DNA from: Thiohalocapsa sp.
GTDB taxonomy: Bacteria; Pseudomonadota; Gammaproteobacteria; Chromatiales; Chromatiaceae
Assembly: GCF_022340605.1 (NCBI RefSeq)
Contig: NZ_JAJDNQ010000111.1
Location: 1-52,407 of the forward strand
Direction of reading: 5' to 3'
DNA: 52,407 nucleotides
The position numbers and the translations under genes were made by a program. A model generated the notes under the pieces. The model did not search any database and was not told the DNA's origin. It saw nothing but the letters and a program-made list of their open reading frames with translations. Positions 35,923 to 45,431 of this stretch are shown in pieces (positions within the stretch are counted from its first letter, which is position 1; each line of letters begins with the position of its first letter).

Positions 35923-36039
35923 GGTGTTGGCTTGTCCTGCAAATGCGTGCTTGCGGACGCGTCGCTGCGGCCGTGTTGGCGTCATGCCGCGCGGCCGCGG
36001 TCATGGGCCGGGACGGCCAGGGACGCCGCGGCGACGCGG

Positions 36040-37365
36040 TCAGTCGGTGGTGTCGGCGAGCTTCAGTGTCTCCAGCAGTCGCGCACAGAATTGCTGTTTC
36101 GAGCCCGTGGAGTAGTCGCCGGGATGTGCGTGGGCGAATGCCTTGAAATAGAGGAACAACAGATACTTGAACGTCGTCTCGGCGTTGGGGGCGCGGCTCA
36201 GTGCCCGCGCCAGTGTGGCGCCGACCTCGGCGCGCCCGGCGACCCGGTGCACGAGGCCGTCGAACCCGTACGCGGCGTTGCCGAGTACGATGACAGGCCG
36301 GTCGAATACCAGCGCCTCCAGGCCAACCGTGGAGTTTACCGTAACCACGGCCGCCGCCGCCGGCAGGATGCGGCGCACGTCGCCGCCGTCGAGCCAGAGC
36401 ACCTGCGGAAAGCGCCGGATCACTGGGTCGTAGTCCGTTTTGTGCCGGTCGGCCGGGTGCAGCTTGACCACCAGGCCGGTATCCGGGGCCACCTCGGCCA
36501 GGGCCGCCACCAGGTCCGCGATGGCCTCGTCGAGGCGCGGGCCGTAGACGGGCGAGTGCACCGTCAACTGGCTGTCCTGGCGGACTTGGAGCGGAAAGAA
36601 CACGAAGCGCTCCGGCAGCGCCGGCGGCGGATGCGGCACCAGGCGATTGATCCGCCGGCGCGGCTCGCGGTCGCGAAGATCGATGAGCGCCTGCACCAGG
36701 TAGGCGAGCGGCGAGGCGCTGAGCTCGCGCGGGCGCGGTACCCGCGGCGCCACGCGCTCGCCACGCCGATAGCCGTCCAGCAGCTGGCGCAGGGTGTCGC
36801 GCTCGCTGTCCGTCCATTGCAGCGCGAGTATCTGCTCGAGACGGGTGTGGGCGGGGCCGAAGGAGGCCGCCGCATTGACGCCCATGGGATCGAGCTGCAT
36901 GGTGCCGGGCAGGTAACCGTTCTCGCCGTAGGCGACGGGTATGCCGTGGTAGCCTGCGATCTGCGCCGCGATACCCGCGGCGAGTCCGGAGCCGTTCCAA
37001 CAGAACAGGCCGTCCGGTGCTCTGTGGTCGAGAAAGTCACGCACCGAGCGCTCCACGGCCCGATACTCGGGGCTGGCCGTTGCCACTGCCTCCCGGTGCC
37101 GCGGCAGGCGCAGGCCCGCCATCAGTGCATCCGGATCGATGTCTGGAGCATGCCAATACGACCCCGCTGCCCCGCGCCGCCGCCGAAGGGCGCCGATGCG
37201 CTCGGGCGCCGGGGCGTGTCCGCAGTTGCGCAGGATGCTGCGCGGTTTCGGGCGGCGCGCATAGAACGCCGACTGTATTGTTGCGGGCAGTTCCGCGCTG
37301 GCGGCGCACAGGAACGGCGCCAGGCGCATTCCCGGGTCGATGAAGGCGATGGTTCGGCGCGGCAT
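36040..37365 (-). CDS. Capsule/LPS biosynthesis protein, KpsC/KpsS-like
   Basis: The 441-residue protein belongs to the Capsule_synth (PF05159-type) family. GIPVAYGENGYLPGTMQLD, VVKLHPADRHKTDYD and AVVTVNSTVGLEALVFDRP are the conserved blocks; in KpsC/KpsS the His-Pro and Asn-Ser-Thr segments build the CMP-Kdo site of retaining beta-Kdo transferases. No kpsM/kpsT export genes are present, so a Kdo-type transfer to LPS core is as likely as capsule linkage. ATG 37365 (MPRRTIAFIDPGM) begins the conserved part. It is the first gene of the minus-strand operon. Confidence 0.82.
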   Translation of the reverse strand: MPRRTIAFIDPGMRLAPFLCAASAELPATIQSAFYARRPKPRSILRNCGHAPAPERIGALRRRRGAAGSYWHAPDIDPDALMAGLRLPRHREAVATASPEYRAVERSVRDFLDHRAPDGLFCWNGSGLAAGIAAQIAGYHGIPVAYGENGYLPGTMQLDPMGVNAAASFGPAHTRLEQILALQWTDSERDTLRQLLDGYRRGERVAPRVPRPRELSASPLAYLVQALIDLRDREPRRRINRLVPHPPPALPERFVFFPLQVRQDSQLTVHSPVYGPRLDEAIADLVAALAEVAPDTGLVVKLHPADRHKTDYDPVIRRFPQVLWLDGGDVRRILPAAAAVVTVNSTVGLEALVFDRPVIVLGNAAYGFDGLVHRVAGRAEVGATLARALSRAPNAETTFKYLLFLYFKAFAHAHPGDYSTGSKQQFCARLLETLKLADTTD

Positions 37366-37535
37366 GTCCAACTGAGACCCGTGCGTGCGGGCGCAACTGC
37401 GGCTATCGTGGCGGTTGTGTTCGGGCAACGCCGACGGGCTCGACCCCCTGGGCCAGGCTCGATGCCGACCCCGATTCCGAACAGGCTTCATCCAATCATC
37501 GGCTTCTCTGCAAGGTTGTCGCAAGTGGCTCGCAG

Positions 37536-38606
37536 ATGAACGAGGTTACACCGCAGGCAGGGCGGGTCGCCTCCATCCTGATCGTCCGGCTCTCCGCCAT
37601 CGGCGACGTCCTCTTCGCGACGCCGCTCATCGCGGCCCTGCGCCGCACCTATCCGCAGGCGCGCATCGCCTGGCTGGTGCAGTCGGAGTACCGCGAGCTG
37701 CTGGCGGCGCATCCGGACCTGGACCTCGTCATTCCCTGTCCGATCCGCCGCTGGCGCCGGGACTGGCGGCGAGGGCAGCTCCGGCAGGTCCTGCGGGAGA
37801 TCGGCGCACTGCGCCGGCTGCTGCGGCGCCAGCGCTTCGACCTCGCGCTGGATCTCCAGGGTCTGCTGAAGAGCGGGGCGCTCACCTGGCTCTCCGGTGC
37901 GCGGCGGCGCATCGGCCTCGGCTCGCGCGAGGGCAGCGGGCTGCTGATGACCCGCGTGCTCGCGCCACGGCCTGAGAGCGCGCGCATCGGCTCCGAGTAC
38001 CTGTTCCTGGCCGCTGCACTGGGGCTGGATGTCGACGACTTCGGCATGGCCATGCACTATGGGTCCGACGCCGCCGCGGCCGCCGGCCGGATGCTGGACG
38101 CCCATGGCCTCGGCGACGGCTTCATCGCGGCCTGTCCGTTCACCACGCGGCCGCAGAAGCACTGGCTCGCCGAGCGCTGGGCCGGGCTCGCGGTGCGGGT
38201 CCGGGACGAGCACGGGTTGCCCGTGGCCCTGCTGGGCGGACCGGCGGATCGTGCCGCCGGTGAGAAGATGGCCACGGCCGCGGGCACTGCGGCGGTCAAC
38301 CTCGCGGGCAGCACCTCGCTGTCGCAGGCGGCGGCGCTGATCGCCCGCAGCCGCGCGGTGGTGGGCGTGGACACGGGCCTGAGCCACATGGGTATTGCAC
38401 TCCGGCGGCCCACCCTGCTGCTATTCGGCGCCACCTGCCCGTACACCGATACCACTCGCGCCGACGCCCGCGTGCTCTACCATGCCCGCGCCTGCGCGCC
38501 CTGCCGCCGCCGGCCCACGTGCGACGGGCGCTTCGACTGCATGCGTGACATCGGCACCGAAGAGGTGCTGGCGGCGCTGCGCCAACTGCCGGGGTTGCGG
38601 ACATGA
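37536..38606 (+). CDS. Glycosyltransferase family 9, LPS heptosyltransferase-like
   Basis: The 356-residue GT-B enzyme has the GT9 signatures ILIVRLSAIGDVLFATPLIAALR, DLALDLQGLLKSG, and the C-terminal GVDTGLSHMGIALRRPTLLLFGATCP that binds ADP-heptose. WaaC/WaaF-type enzymes add L-glycero-D-manno-heptose to Kdo in the inner core; which position is not resolved. It is divergent from the KpsC/S-like gene and overlaps the following GT4 by 4 bp. Confidence 0.88.
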   Translation: MNEVTPQAGRVASILIVRLSAIGDVLFATPLIAALRRTYPQARIAWLVQSEYRELLAAHPDLDLVIPCPIRRWRRDWRRGQLRQVLREIGALRRLLRRQRFDLALDLQGLLKSGALTWLSGARRRIGLGSREGSGLLMTRVLAPRPESARIGSEYLFLAAALGLDVDDFGMAMHYGSDAAAAAGRMLDAHGLGDGFIAACPFTTRPQKHWLAERWAGLAVRVRDEHGLPVALLGGPADRAAGEKMATAAGTAAVNLAGSTSLSQAAALIARSRAVVGVDTGLSHMGIALRRPTLLLFGATCPYTDTTRADARVLYHARACAPCRRRPTCDGRFDCMRDIGTEEVLAALRQLPGLRT

Positions 38607-39679
38607 AGATCCTGCACGTGGAGGGCGGCGCCGAGCTCTACGGCGGCGCCAAGCAGGTGCTGTACCTGCTAGAAGGGCTCGCCGCCCAGGGCATCGAGAA
38701 CCATCTTGCCTGCCGTAGCGGGTGTGATCTCGCCCGCCAAGCCGCGCCCTTCGCAGCGGTGCACGGCATGGCGATGCGAGGCGACCTCGATTTCGGCCTC
38801 ATCGGCCGGCTGGGCCGGCTGATGGACGCGTGCAGTCCCGATCTGGTCCACCTGCACAGCCGCATCGGTGCCGACGTCATGGGCGGCATCGCGGCACGTC
38901 GCCGCGGTCTGCCCGTCGTGCACACCCGGCGCGTGGACAATCCGGAGCCGCGTTGGCTGGTGGCTTGGAAATACCGCCTCCACGACCGTGTGGTCGCCAT
39001 CTCCGAGGGCATCGCGCGGGTGTTGCGCGCGGAGGGCCTGCCGGAGCACAAGCTGCGCGTCGTGCGCAGCGCGGTGGCCGCGTCGCGTTACGACGGGCCG
39101 CGCGACCCGATGCACTGCCGCGACGAGCTCGACCTCGCGGCGGACACGCCCGCCATCGGCGTCATCGCGCAATTGATCGAGCGCAAAGGTCACCAGGTGC
39201 TCCTGGATGCGCTGCCGCGCCTGCTCGCCGTGCACCCGCGCCTGGCGGTGTTCTTTTTCGGCAAGGGGCCGCTGGCGGGCGCGTTGCAGGAGCAGATCGA
39301 CGACCGCGGGCTCGCCGCGCGGGTGCGGCTGATGGGCTTCCGCGAGGACCTCGCCGGGTTGCTGTCCTGTCTCGACATCGTCGTCCATCCGGCGCTGATG
39401 GAGGGCCTCGGCGTGTCGCTGCTGCAGGCCGCCGCGGCCGGCGTGCCCATCGTCGCGAGCGCCGTCGGCGGCATCCCCGAGGCGGTGCAGGACGGCGTCA
39501 ACGGCCGCCTGGTGCCGCCGGGCGACCCGGCGCGCCTGGCCGCGGCCGTGCACGAGTTGCTTCGCGATCCCGCGCTGCGGACCCGGCTCGGCGCCGGCGG
39601 GCGGCGGCTGGTGCGCGAGTCCTTCTCGGTGGAAGGCATGGTCAACGGCAATCTGGCCGTCTATCGGGAGCTGCTTTAG
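38603..39679 (+). CDS. Glycosyltransferase family 4 (GT-B)
   Basis: The 358-residue protein starts MKILHVEGGAELYGGAKQVLYLL and has VVHTRRVDNPEPRW, GVIAQLIERKGHQVLLDALPRLL and the donor-site HPALMEGLGVSLLQAAAAGVPIVAS. It is not close to the paralogous pair at 31813 and 39872. It is coupled to the heptosyltransferase-like gene by ATGA, which supports a role in core oligosaccharide extension. A family A microsatellite element begins about 18 bp after its stop. Confidence 0.88.
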   Translation: MKILHVEGGAELYGGAKQVLYLLEGLAAQGIENHLACRSGCDLARQAAPFAAVHGMAMRGDLDFGLIGRLGRLMDACSPDLVHLHSRIGADVMGGIAARRRGLPVVHTRRVDNPEPRWLVAWKYRLHDRVVAISEGIARVLRAEGLPEHKLRVVRSAVAASRYDGPRDPMHCRDELDLAADTPAIGVIAQLIERKGHQVLLDALPRLLAVHPRLAVFFFGKGPLAGALQEQIDDRGLAARVRLMGFREDLAGLLSCLDIVVHPALMEGLGVSLLQAAAAGVPIVASAVGGIPEAVQDGVNGRLVPPGDPARLAAAVHELLRDPALRTRLGAGGRRLVRESFSVEGMVNGNLAVYRELL

Positions 39680-39696
39680 CGGCCATCGGGCGCGAG

Positions 39697-39871
<175 letters not shown>

Positions 39872-39876
<5 letters not shown>

Positions 39877-41005
39877 CACGCTGCTCCGCCACCCGGTCGA
39901 GCACTGCCAGATAGCGCCGGGCGCTCACGACGGCGGCATACTCTTGCACCGCTGCCTTCAGCACGGCAGGCGCCAATGGCGCATCCAGCGCCTGCGCAAG
40001 CGCCGTGGCCAGTGCCCGCACGTCGCCCATGGGCACCAGCGGGCCGTAGCGGCCACCGGCGAGGATCTCGCGTGGCCCGCTCGGACAGTCGGTCGCCACC
40101 ACCGGCGTGCCGAGGGCCATGGCCTCGGTGAGCACGTTGGGCGAGCCTTCCCACCGCGAGGACAGGGCGAACAGCCGCGCACTGGCCAGGAACGGGTAGG
40201 GATTCGGCCGGAAGCCCGCCAGATCCACGTCCGCGGCGACGCCGAGCGTCTTTGCCAGCGCCGTCAGGCGCTCGCGCCAGGCGCCCTCACCCAACAGCAC
40301 CAGCCGGACCGGTCGCCGGGCGCGCAACGATGCAAAGGCACGCAGTAGGGTCGGGAAGTCCTTCTGCCGCTCCAGCCGGCCGGCGCCCAGGATCACCGGC
40401 GCCGCCGCCTGGGCCTCGGGACTGAGCCAGGGGTGCGGGCAAGGCATGGCCGCCCGCGCGGCGAGCGACGCCGTGATGACCGGATTGCGGATGACGCTGA
40501 TGCGCTCGCGCGGCAAGCCCGCGACCCGCGCGGTGTCATCCGCCACACCCTCCGACACGGCGATGATGTGCTCGATTTGCCGCCAGCTCCGCCGCGCCGG
40601 GGCGGTGCGCAGCCAGCGCCGCAGCGGGTGCCGGTGGGCGAGCGCACCGGACAGGTCGGTGCCGAGGCGCATGACGATGGGCACGGGCACCTGCGCGAGC
40701 TTGCGTGCCAGCACCGCGGCGCGCCCGGCGCGATCCTTCGCGGCCAGCAGCACCGCCGGCCGCTCGCTGCGCAGGTGCCGGGCGAGGGCGCCCGCGGCCG
40801 CCAGGCTGTGGCGAGCGCCGAGGTCGATGCGGCGTACCGATGCCGGCAGGTCTTGCAGGTGTGGGCTTTCCGTGCGGATGGTAAGCAGGTCCACGGGCCG
40901 GCCGAGCTCGGCGAAGCCTTGCAGCAGGTTGACGAGCATGCGCTCGACGCCGCCGGCGCCGGAGAAGGAGGCGAGCACGCTGATCCGCGGTTCGTGTTGT
41001 GACAT
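39872..41005 (-). CDS. Glycosyltransferase family 4 (GT-B), paralogue of 31813-32949
   Basis: The 377-residue protein shares architecture and long segments with the GT4 at 31813: KDFPTLLRAFASLRARRPVRL, LGVAADVDLAGF, LSSRWEGSPNVLTEAMALG and TDCPSGPREIL. The N-domain begins ISVLASFSGAGGVERMLVNLLQGF. The two probably arose by duplication and may differ in donor or acceptor. ATG 41005 (MSQHEP) is chosen over the longer frame. Its stop codon TAG lies inside the end of the family A repeat, so the last residues may have been set by repeat insertion. Confidence 0.87.
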
Positions 41006-41164
41006 CAGTGACCTTGACGCAATCCGCGCGCTGTGGGCCGGCCCGGGCGCAGGTGCGCGGGCCATGATCGGGGACAGCTTCGAGGCACGCGTCCGGGGCA
41101 GTGGCCCCCGGTGGCCCGGTACAATGGCGAGCCGAGCCCCGCCGAAGCGCAGGGGCCATTGTGC

Positions 41165-41170
41165 TATAGT
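41165..41170 (+). promoter_or_regulatory. Candidate -10 box for the membrane glycosyltransferase
   Basis: TATAGT at 41165-41170 lies 30 bp before ATG 41201 and is preceded by TGTGC (extended -10-like TGC). A -35 hexamer is not evident. It lies in the 195 bp divergent gap between the GT4 and GT-C genes. Confidence 0.4.
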
Positions 41171-41200
41171 CTATCCCGCGCTGGCAGTGAGGATTTATAG

Positions 41201-42760
41201 ATGGCAAAAACAGCGAATAATTCCGCCGCCGGGGACACCTCCGCGGCCAAAGCTTCATCAGGCCAGAGCTCCTGGCTTTGGTTTCTGACCCTGCTGCTGG
41301 CTGGCGCGTTCGTCGCCTCCGGACTCATCGGGCACCAGCCCTGGACCAAGGACGAGGCGTACTCCCTGGCCGCCGTCAACAGCATCCTCGAGACCGGCGA
41401 CTACGTGGAGCCTCAGGTGGACGGCCAGCCGGCGCTCAAGTCGCCGCCGCTCTACTACATCACCGGCGCGGCCATCGCGCACGCCGCGGGGCGCTATGTG
41501 CCGGCAGACACGCTGCCGCCGGAGCAGGCGGCGCGCATCGCCAGCGGTGTGTTCCTGGCAATCACGCTGTTCTTTACCGCGCTGTTCGCCCGTGCAGCCT
41601 GGCGATCCGGCGACGATACCCCTGTCCCGGACGTCGGTTCCATTGCCGTGCTGTTGCTCATCGGTACCCTCGGCATCGTCTGGTTCGGCCACGACATGAT
41701 TCCGGACAACGCCCTGATGGCGGGCATGGCGATGGCGCTCTACGGCTTGGCACTCCTGCCGCGCAAGGTCTTCTGGGGCGGTCTCTGGCTTGGCACCGGT
41801 GCCGGTGTCGCCTTCATGTCGACGGGCCTGTTCGGCCCCGTGGTGCTGCTCGTGGCCGCGGTGCTGATGCCGATCCTGCTGCTCTTCCACAAGTTCGGCC
41901 GCTACCTCAAGGGCTTCCTGTTGGCGCTGCTGTTCGCGCTGCCCTGGTTGATCATCTGGCCCTGGCTCCTCTACCAGCGCGATCCGCACCTGTATGAAGT
42001 GTGGCTGTTCACCAACAACATCGACCGCTTCCAGGACGGCTTCGGCCTCGGTACAGCGCAGTCGCAGCTGGAGTGGCTGTGGGTGTTTCTCGTCATGGCC
42101 TTTCCGGCTTGGCTGATGGCGGTGCTGTCGCTGGTGCTTCGCCCCGGCGCATTGTTCGGTTTCTCAGGCGTGCGCGCGGCGCTGGTGGTGGCCTTGGTGG
42201 GCTGGGCGCTGGTGATCACCAACCAGGCTACCAGCCCCATCCATGGTCTCGCGCTGCTGGTGCCCATCGCGGTGATCGGAGCCGGCGGCATCCAGCGGCT
42301 GCCGCGTTTGTTCGTTTGGCCGGCGCACTGGCTGTCCGTGCTCCTGTTCGGCGTCATCGCAGTGGCGCTGTGGGGGGCTTGGGTCTGGCTGCTATACAAG
42401 GGCACGCCGCCGCCGGTCGAGGGTCTCGGCACCTATCTGCCCATGGAGTACAGCTTCCACTGGCAGCCGGCGGTCTATATCACCGCCGCTGCGGTGACAG
42501 TGATCTGGCTTTGGCTGGTGATGCGCTCCCGCTCGTCGCAGCCGCCGGCGTTGCTGGCGTGGCCGGTGGGTGTCGTCATGGTCTGGAGCCTGCTCGCGCT
42601 CCAACAGCCTTGGCTGGAAATGGCCATTGAGCAAGGCACGTTGGAGAAGGCGGTGCCGGCCGAGTTGATGGACCTGCTCCCTAAGGCCGGCCCGACTTCG
42701 TCGAGCCCAGCTTCGTCAAGCCCAGCCGGCACGCCTGCCGCACCGGCGTCCACCATGTAA
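41201..42760 (+). CDS. ArnT-like membrane glycosyltransferase (GT-C)
   Basis: The 519-residue protein has a polar N-terminus, about twelve hydrophobic helices and the GT-C loop motif Asp51-Glu52 (GHQPWTKDEAYSLAAVNSIL). DGQPALKSPPLYYITGA follows, where LKSPPLYY resembles the lipid-carrier region of ArnT. A Ser/Pro/Ala tail closes the protein. It probably transfers a sugar from a polyprenyl-phosphate donor to lipid A or a glycan in the periplasm. It is not close to the other GT-C at 32942 in length or tail. waaA follows after 52 bp. Confidence 0.85.
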   Translation: MAKTANNSAAGDTSAAKASSGQSSWLWFLTLLLAGAFVASGLIGHQPWTKDEAYSLAAVNSILETGDYVEPQVDGQPALKSPPLYYITGAAIAHAAGRYVPADTLPPEQAARIASGVFLAITLFFTALFARAAWRSGDDTPVPDVGSIAVLLLIGTLGIVWFGHDMIPDNALMAGMAMALYGLALLPRKVFWGGLWLGTGAGVAFMSTGLFGPVVLLVAAVLMPILLLFHKFGRYLKGFLLALLFALPWLIIWPWLLYQRDPHLYEVWLFTNNIDRFQDGFGLGTAQSQLEWLWVFLVMAFPAWLMAVLSLVLRPGALFGFSGVRAALVVALVGWALVITNQATSPIHGLALLVPIAVIGAGGIQRLPRLFVWPAHWLSVLLFGVIAVALWGAWVWLLYKGTPPPVEGLGTYLPMEYSFHWQPAVYITAAAVTVIWLWLVMRSRSSQPPALLAWPVGVVMVWSLLALQQPWLEMAIEQGTLEKAVPAELMDLLPKAGPTSSSPASSSPAGTPAAPASTM

Positions 42761-42812
42761 GCCTGCCGCACGCATCGGGCCGGCCGCCGGCCGGCCCGAC
42801 CGCGACCGCGTC

Positions 42813-44105
42813 TTGTCACGCCGACTCTATTCCCTGCTCGTCGGGCTGCTCATCCCGCTGGCGCTGCTGCGGCTCGCCTGGCGCAGCCGCCGGGCGCCCG
42901 CCTATCGGGAGCGCTGGCGGGAGCGACTGGCCCTGGAGCCCGCTCCGCCACGGCCGGCGGAGCTCTGGGTGCATGCCGTCTCCGTGGGCGAGGTGCAGGC
43001 GGCGCTGCCGCTGCTGCGCCATTTGCTGCGGCGGGGCCACAACATCCTCGTGACCACCACCACGCCCACCGGCGCGGCCCGGCTGCACGACTCGCTGGGC
43101 GACGCGGTGCAGCACCGCTACACCCCGTTCGACCTGCCCGGCATCATGCGGCGCTTCCTGGACCGCGCCCAGCCGCGAGCGGTGCTGGTGATGGAGACCG
43201 AGATCTGGCCGAACATGCTCGCGGTTTGTGCCGAGCGCGGTATTCGCAGCATGCTGATCAATGCCCGTCTCTCGGAGCGCTCAGCGCGCCGCTACGCTTG
43301 GGTGGCCGGCTTCAGCGCCGAGACCATGCGGCGCTTCGCCTGCATCGCGGCGCAGAGCGAGACCGACGCCGGGCGCTTCGTGCGGCTCGGTGTCGAACCG
43401 GGACGCATCGCCGTCACCGGCAGCATCAAGTTCGATCTGCGGCCGCCGGCCAGTGTGACCGATCGTGCCGAGGCGCTGCGCCGCGCCTGGGGTAACGAGC
43501 GGCCTGTCTGGGTGGCCGCCAGCACCCGCGAGGGCGAAGAGGAACAGGTCCTCGCCGTGCATGCCCGCGTTCGCGCCGAAATGCCGACTGCGCTGCTGGT
43601 GCTGGTGCCGCGGCATCCGGAGCGCTTCGAGCGCGTCGGCGCGCTGGTGCGGCGCCAGGGCCTGTCATTGGCACGCAGGAGCGTGCAGGAGCCATGTGGT
43701 GCCGACACGGCGGTTTACCTCGGCGATACCATGGGCGAGCTGGCGCTATTCTTCGCCGCCGCGGATGTGGCCTTCGTGGGAGGGAGCCTGGTGCCTACGG
43801 GCGGGCACAATCTGCTGGAGCCGGCGGCGGCGGGGCTGCCGGTGGTGAGCGGGCCGCACACCTTCAATTTCGCCGAGATCACGCGGCTGCTCTGTGAGCG
43901 CGGCGCGATGCTACAGGTGGCCGACGCGCAGGCGTTGACGCGGGTGTTGCTGCGCTGGCTCGGCGATGCCGCCGAGCGGGCGCGTGTCGGCGAGGAGGGC
44001 CGCCGCGTCATTGCCGAAAACAGCGGCGCCCTCGACCGCGTCTCGGCCCTTGTCGACGTCTGCCTCGCGGGCAAGCGCCCGCGCGCGCCCAAGCCCTCCC
44101 ATTAG
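42813..44105 (+). CDS. waaA: 3-deoxy-D-manno-octulosonic acid (Kdo) transferase
   Basis: WaaA adds Kdo from CMP-Kdo to lipid IVA, an essential LPS step at the cytoplasmic face. The 430-residue protein has an N-terminal membrane anchor, then RRAPAYRERWRERL, LWVHAVSVGEVQAALPLL (Glu of SVGE is the expected catalytic base), TTTTPTGAARL, VLVMETEIWPNML and GGHNLLEPAAAGLPVVSGPH. The frame begins with TTG 42813; no ATG or GTG sits near the family start, so TTG initiation is likely and expression may be modest. Confidence 0.94.
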   Translation: MSRRLYSLLVGLLIPLALLRLAWRSRRAPAYRERWRERLALEPAPPRPAELWVHAVSVGEVQAALPLLRHLLRRGHNILVTTTTPTGAARLHDSLGDAVQHRYTPFDLPGIMRRFLDRAQPRAVLVMETEIWPNMLAVCAERGIRSMLINARLSERSARRYAWVAGFSAETMRRFACIAAQSETDAGRFVRLGVEPGRIAVTGSIKFDLRPPASVTDRAEALRRAWGNERPVWVAASTREGEEEQVLAVHARVRAEMPTALLVLVPRHPERFERVGALVRRQGLSLARRSVQEPCGADTAVYLGDTMGELALFFAAADVAFVGGSLVPTGGHNLLEPAAAGLPVVSGPHTFNFAEITRLLCERGAMLQVADAQALTRVLLRWLGDAAERARVGEEGRRVIAENSGALDRVSALVDVCLAGKRPRAPKPSH

Positions 44106-44129
44106 ATTCGCGAGTGCGCTCTGGCTGTC

Positions 44130-44290
44130 CTCGGATGGCCCATCGAAATCGCTATCGAAATCGCTATCGCAATCGCTATCGGCATCGATCCACGCCTCGA
44201 TTCCGATCCCGCAATGGAGCGTTTTGGGCGTCTTGGCGCACCAAGCCGCGGATGGACCCATCGCGCTTCGCACCTGCTGTCGAACGTCGT
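44130..44290. repeat. Microsatellite-core element, family B, copy 2
   Basis: After waaA, four degenerate ATCGAAATCGCT dodecamers (about 44139-44187) are followed by CGATTCCGATCCCGC and then by CCGCGGATGGACCCATCGCG with CTTCGCACCTGC. The reverse complement has the same order as copy 1 at 10490: GGATCGG, GATTTC-type units, GATRGG. Here the GAAGCGC...GGG...CATCCG flank lies on the opposite side of the core. The 44106-44375 gap has no supportable gene. Confidence 0.6.
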
Positions 44291-44375
44291 CAGCAGTCGC
44301 TCTCAGGCGCTATCGATGACTGTTTGCCGCCCCGGAGCATGGCTGCGCCGGGGCGATTCCGGGCGCAACCCGAGG

Positions 44376-44954
44376 TTACTTGAACATCCGCGAGACCTCG
44401 CGGAACTTCGCGTTGGTGGAGTCGCCGAGCCACTCGAAGGCGGCGGATTCCGTGTTGGTGACGTGGATGCCGCTGTGGCGCATGCGCTCCAGCGCATTCT
44501 GGCGATTCGCCGGATGCCGTGAGCAGATAGCATCCGCCGCGACGAACACCTGGTAGCCCCAGCGCTGCAGCCCGGAGGCGGTCTGCACGATGCAGATGTG
44601 TGCCTCCATACCCACCAGCACCACCTGTTTGCGCTCGGGCTGGCTGGTGAGCGCGCGCTCGAAGCCGGCGGCCGTGCAGCAGGAGAAACAGGTCTTCTCG
44701 GTGGGCGCGGCAGTCGCGGGCAGGTTGTCGCGGATCGCCTCGATGGTCTTGCCGAGGCCTTGCGGGTATTGCTCGGTGGAGATAATGGGGATGTCCAGGA
44801 TCTGCGCCGAGGCCATCAGCCGGTTGATGTTGGCGACCGTCACGGCCAGCTCGTCTTTCGGCATCGCTGCCGCCAGGCGCTCCTGCGCATCGATGATAAG
44901 CAGCTGCGAGAAAGCAGCGTTGCACAGTGGCATGGGTGCCTGATGAATGCTCAT
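44376..44954 (-). CDS. Isochorismatase-fold cysteine hydrolase
   Basis: The 192-residue protein has the Asp-Lys-Cys triad of the family: Asp22 (LLIIDAQERL), Lys87 (TEKTCFSCC) and Cys121 (GMEAHICIVQTA). It most resembles the YcaC/nicotinamidase-like hydrolases of unknown substrate; the isochorismate-specific residues cannot be judged. GAGGTCACCACA before ATG 44954 is a good ribosome binding site. It stands alone, convergent with waaA. Confidence 0.85.
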   Translation of the reverse strand: MSIHQAPMPLCNAAFSQLLIIDAQERLAAAMPKDELAVTVANINRLMASAQILDIPIISTEQYPQGLGKTIEAIRDNLPATAAPTEKTCFSCCTAAGFERALTSQPERKQVVLVGMEAHICIVQTASGLQRWGYQVFVAADAICSRHPANRQNALERMRHSGIHVTNTESAAFEWLGDSTNAKFREVSRMFK

Positions 44955-45056
44955 TGTGGTGACCTCGCTCGTCTCGTTGTGCGGGCAGCCCTCGGGGCGC
45001 CCGTCAATGTTGTTCTGGGGCTCGCAGGGTAGCTGGCTGTTGAGGCGCCGGCGCGC

Positions 45057-45380
45057 TCAGTAGGTCTGCGTTGCCGGGTCCACCTCGTGGGCCCAGGCGT
45101 CCATGCCGCCCTGGAGGTTGAGTACCTGCCGGAAGCCCCGGTGGTCCAGGTACAGTGCCACCTGTTGGCTGCGGATGCCGTGGTGGCAGATGACCACCAC
45201 CGGGCGTTCCTCATCGAGCCGATCGAGCGCGCCCGGTACCTGCCGCATGGGGATGTGAGTGATGCCGTCGAGCCGGCAGATGTCCAATTCCCAGTGCTCG
45301 CGCACGTCGAGCAACTGCGGCGCCGGTGCATCGCTGCGCAGCAGCGCGTTCAGCGCGCGGGCGGTGACCTGGCGGACCAT
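45057..45380 (-). CDS. Rhodanese-like sulfurtransferase
   Basis: The single-domain 107-residue rhodanese has the active loop CHHGIRS with Cys65 as persulfide carrier, LLDVREHWEL (substrate-side Asp) and VLNLQGGMDAW near the end. The HHGIRS loop is typical of small cytoplasmic rhodaneses near Pcm-family methyltransferase genes, as here, 51 bp after that gene. It probably shuttles sulfane sulfur; the acceptor is unknown. Confidence 0.9.
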   Translation of the reverse strand: MVRQVTARALNALLRSDAPAPQLLDVREHWELDICRLDGITHIPMRQVPGALDRLDEERPVVVICHHGIRSQQVALYLDHRGFRQVLNLQGGMDAWAHEVDPATQTY

Positions 45381-45431
45381 GTCGCGTGCTGCTGGCGTGG
45401 TGCCGGGGGAGTGACTTGCGCGCGGGCGGCG

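Noticed and set aside
36040..37365. Capsule export operon
   Set aside because: Only one KpsC/S-like gene is present, with no kpsM, kpsT, kpsD or kpsE in the window; the context is LPS.
35020..37539. Very long + strand open frame (839 codons) opposite the O-antigen ligase and KpsC/S-like genes
   Set aside because: It crosses the ends of two real minus-strand genes, is rich in Arg/Gln/His and lacks any domain; a shadow of GC-rich coding DNA.
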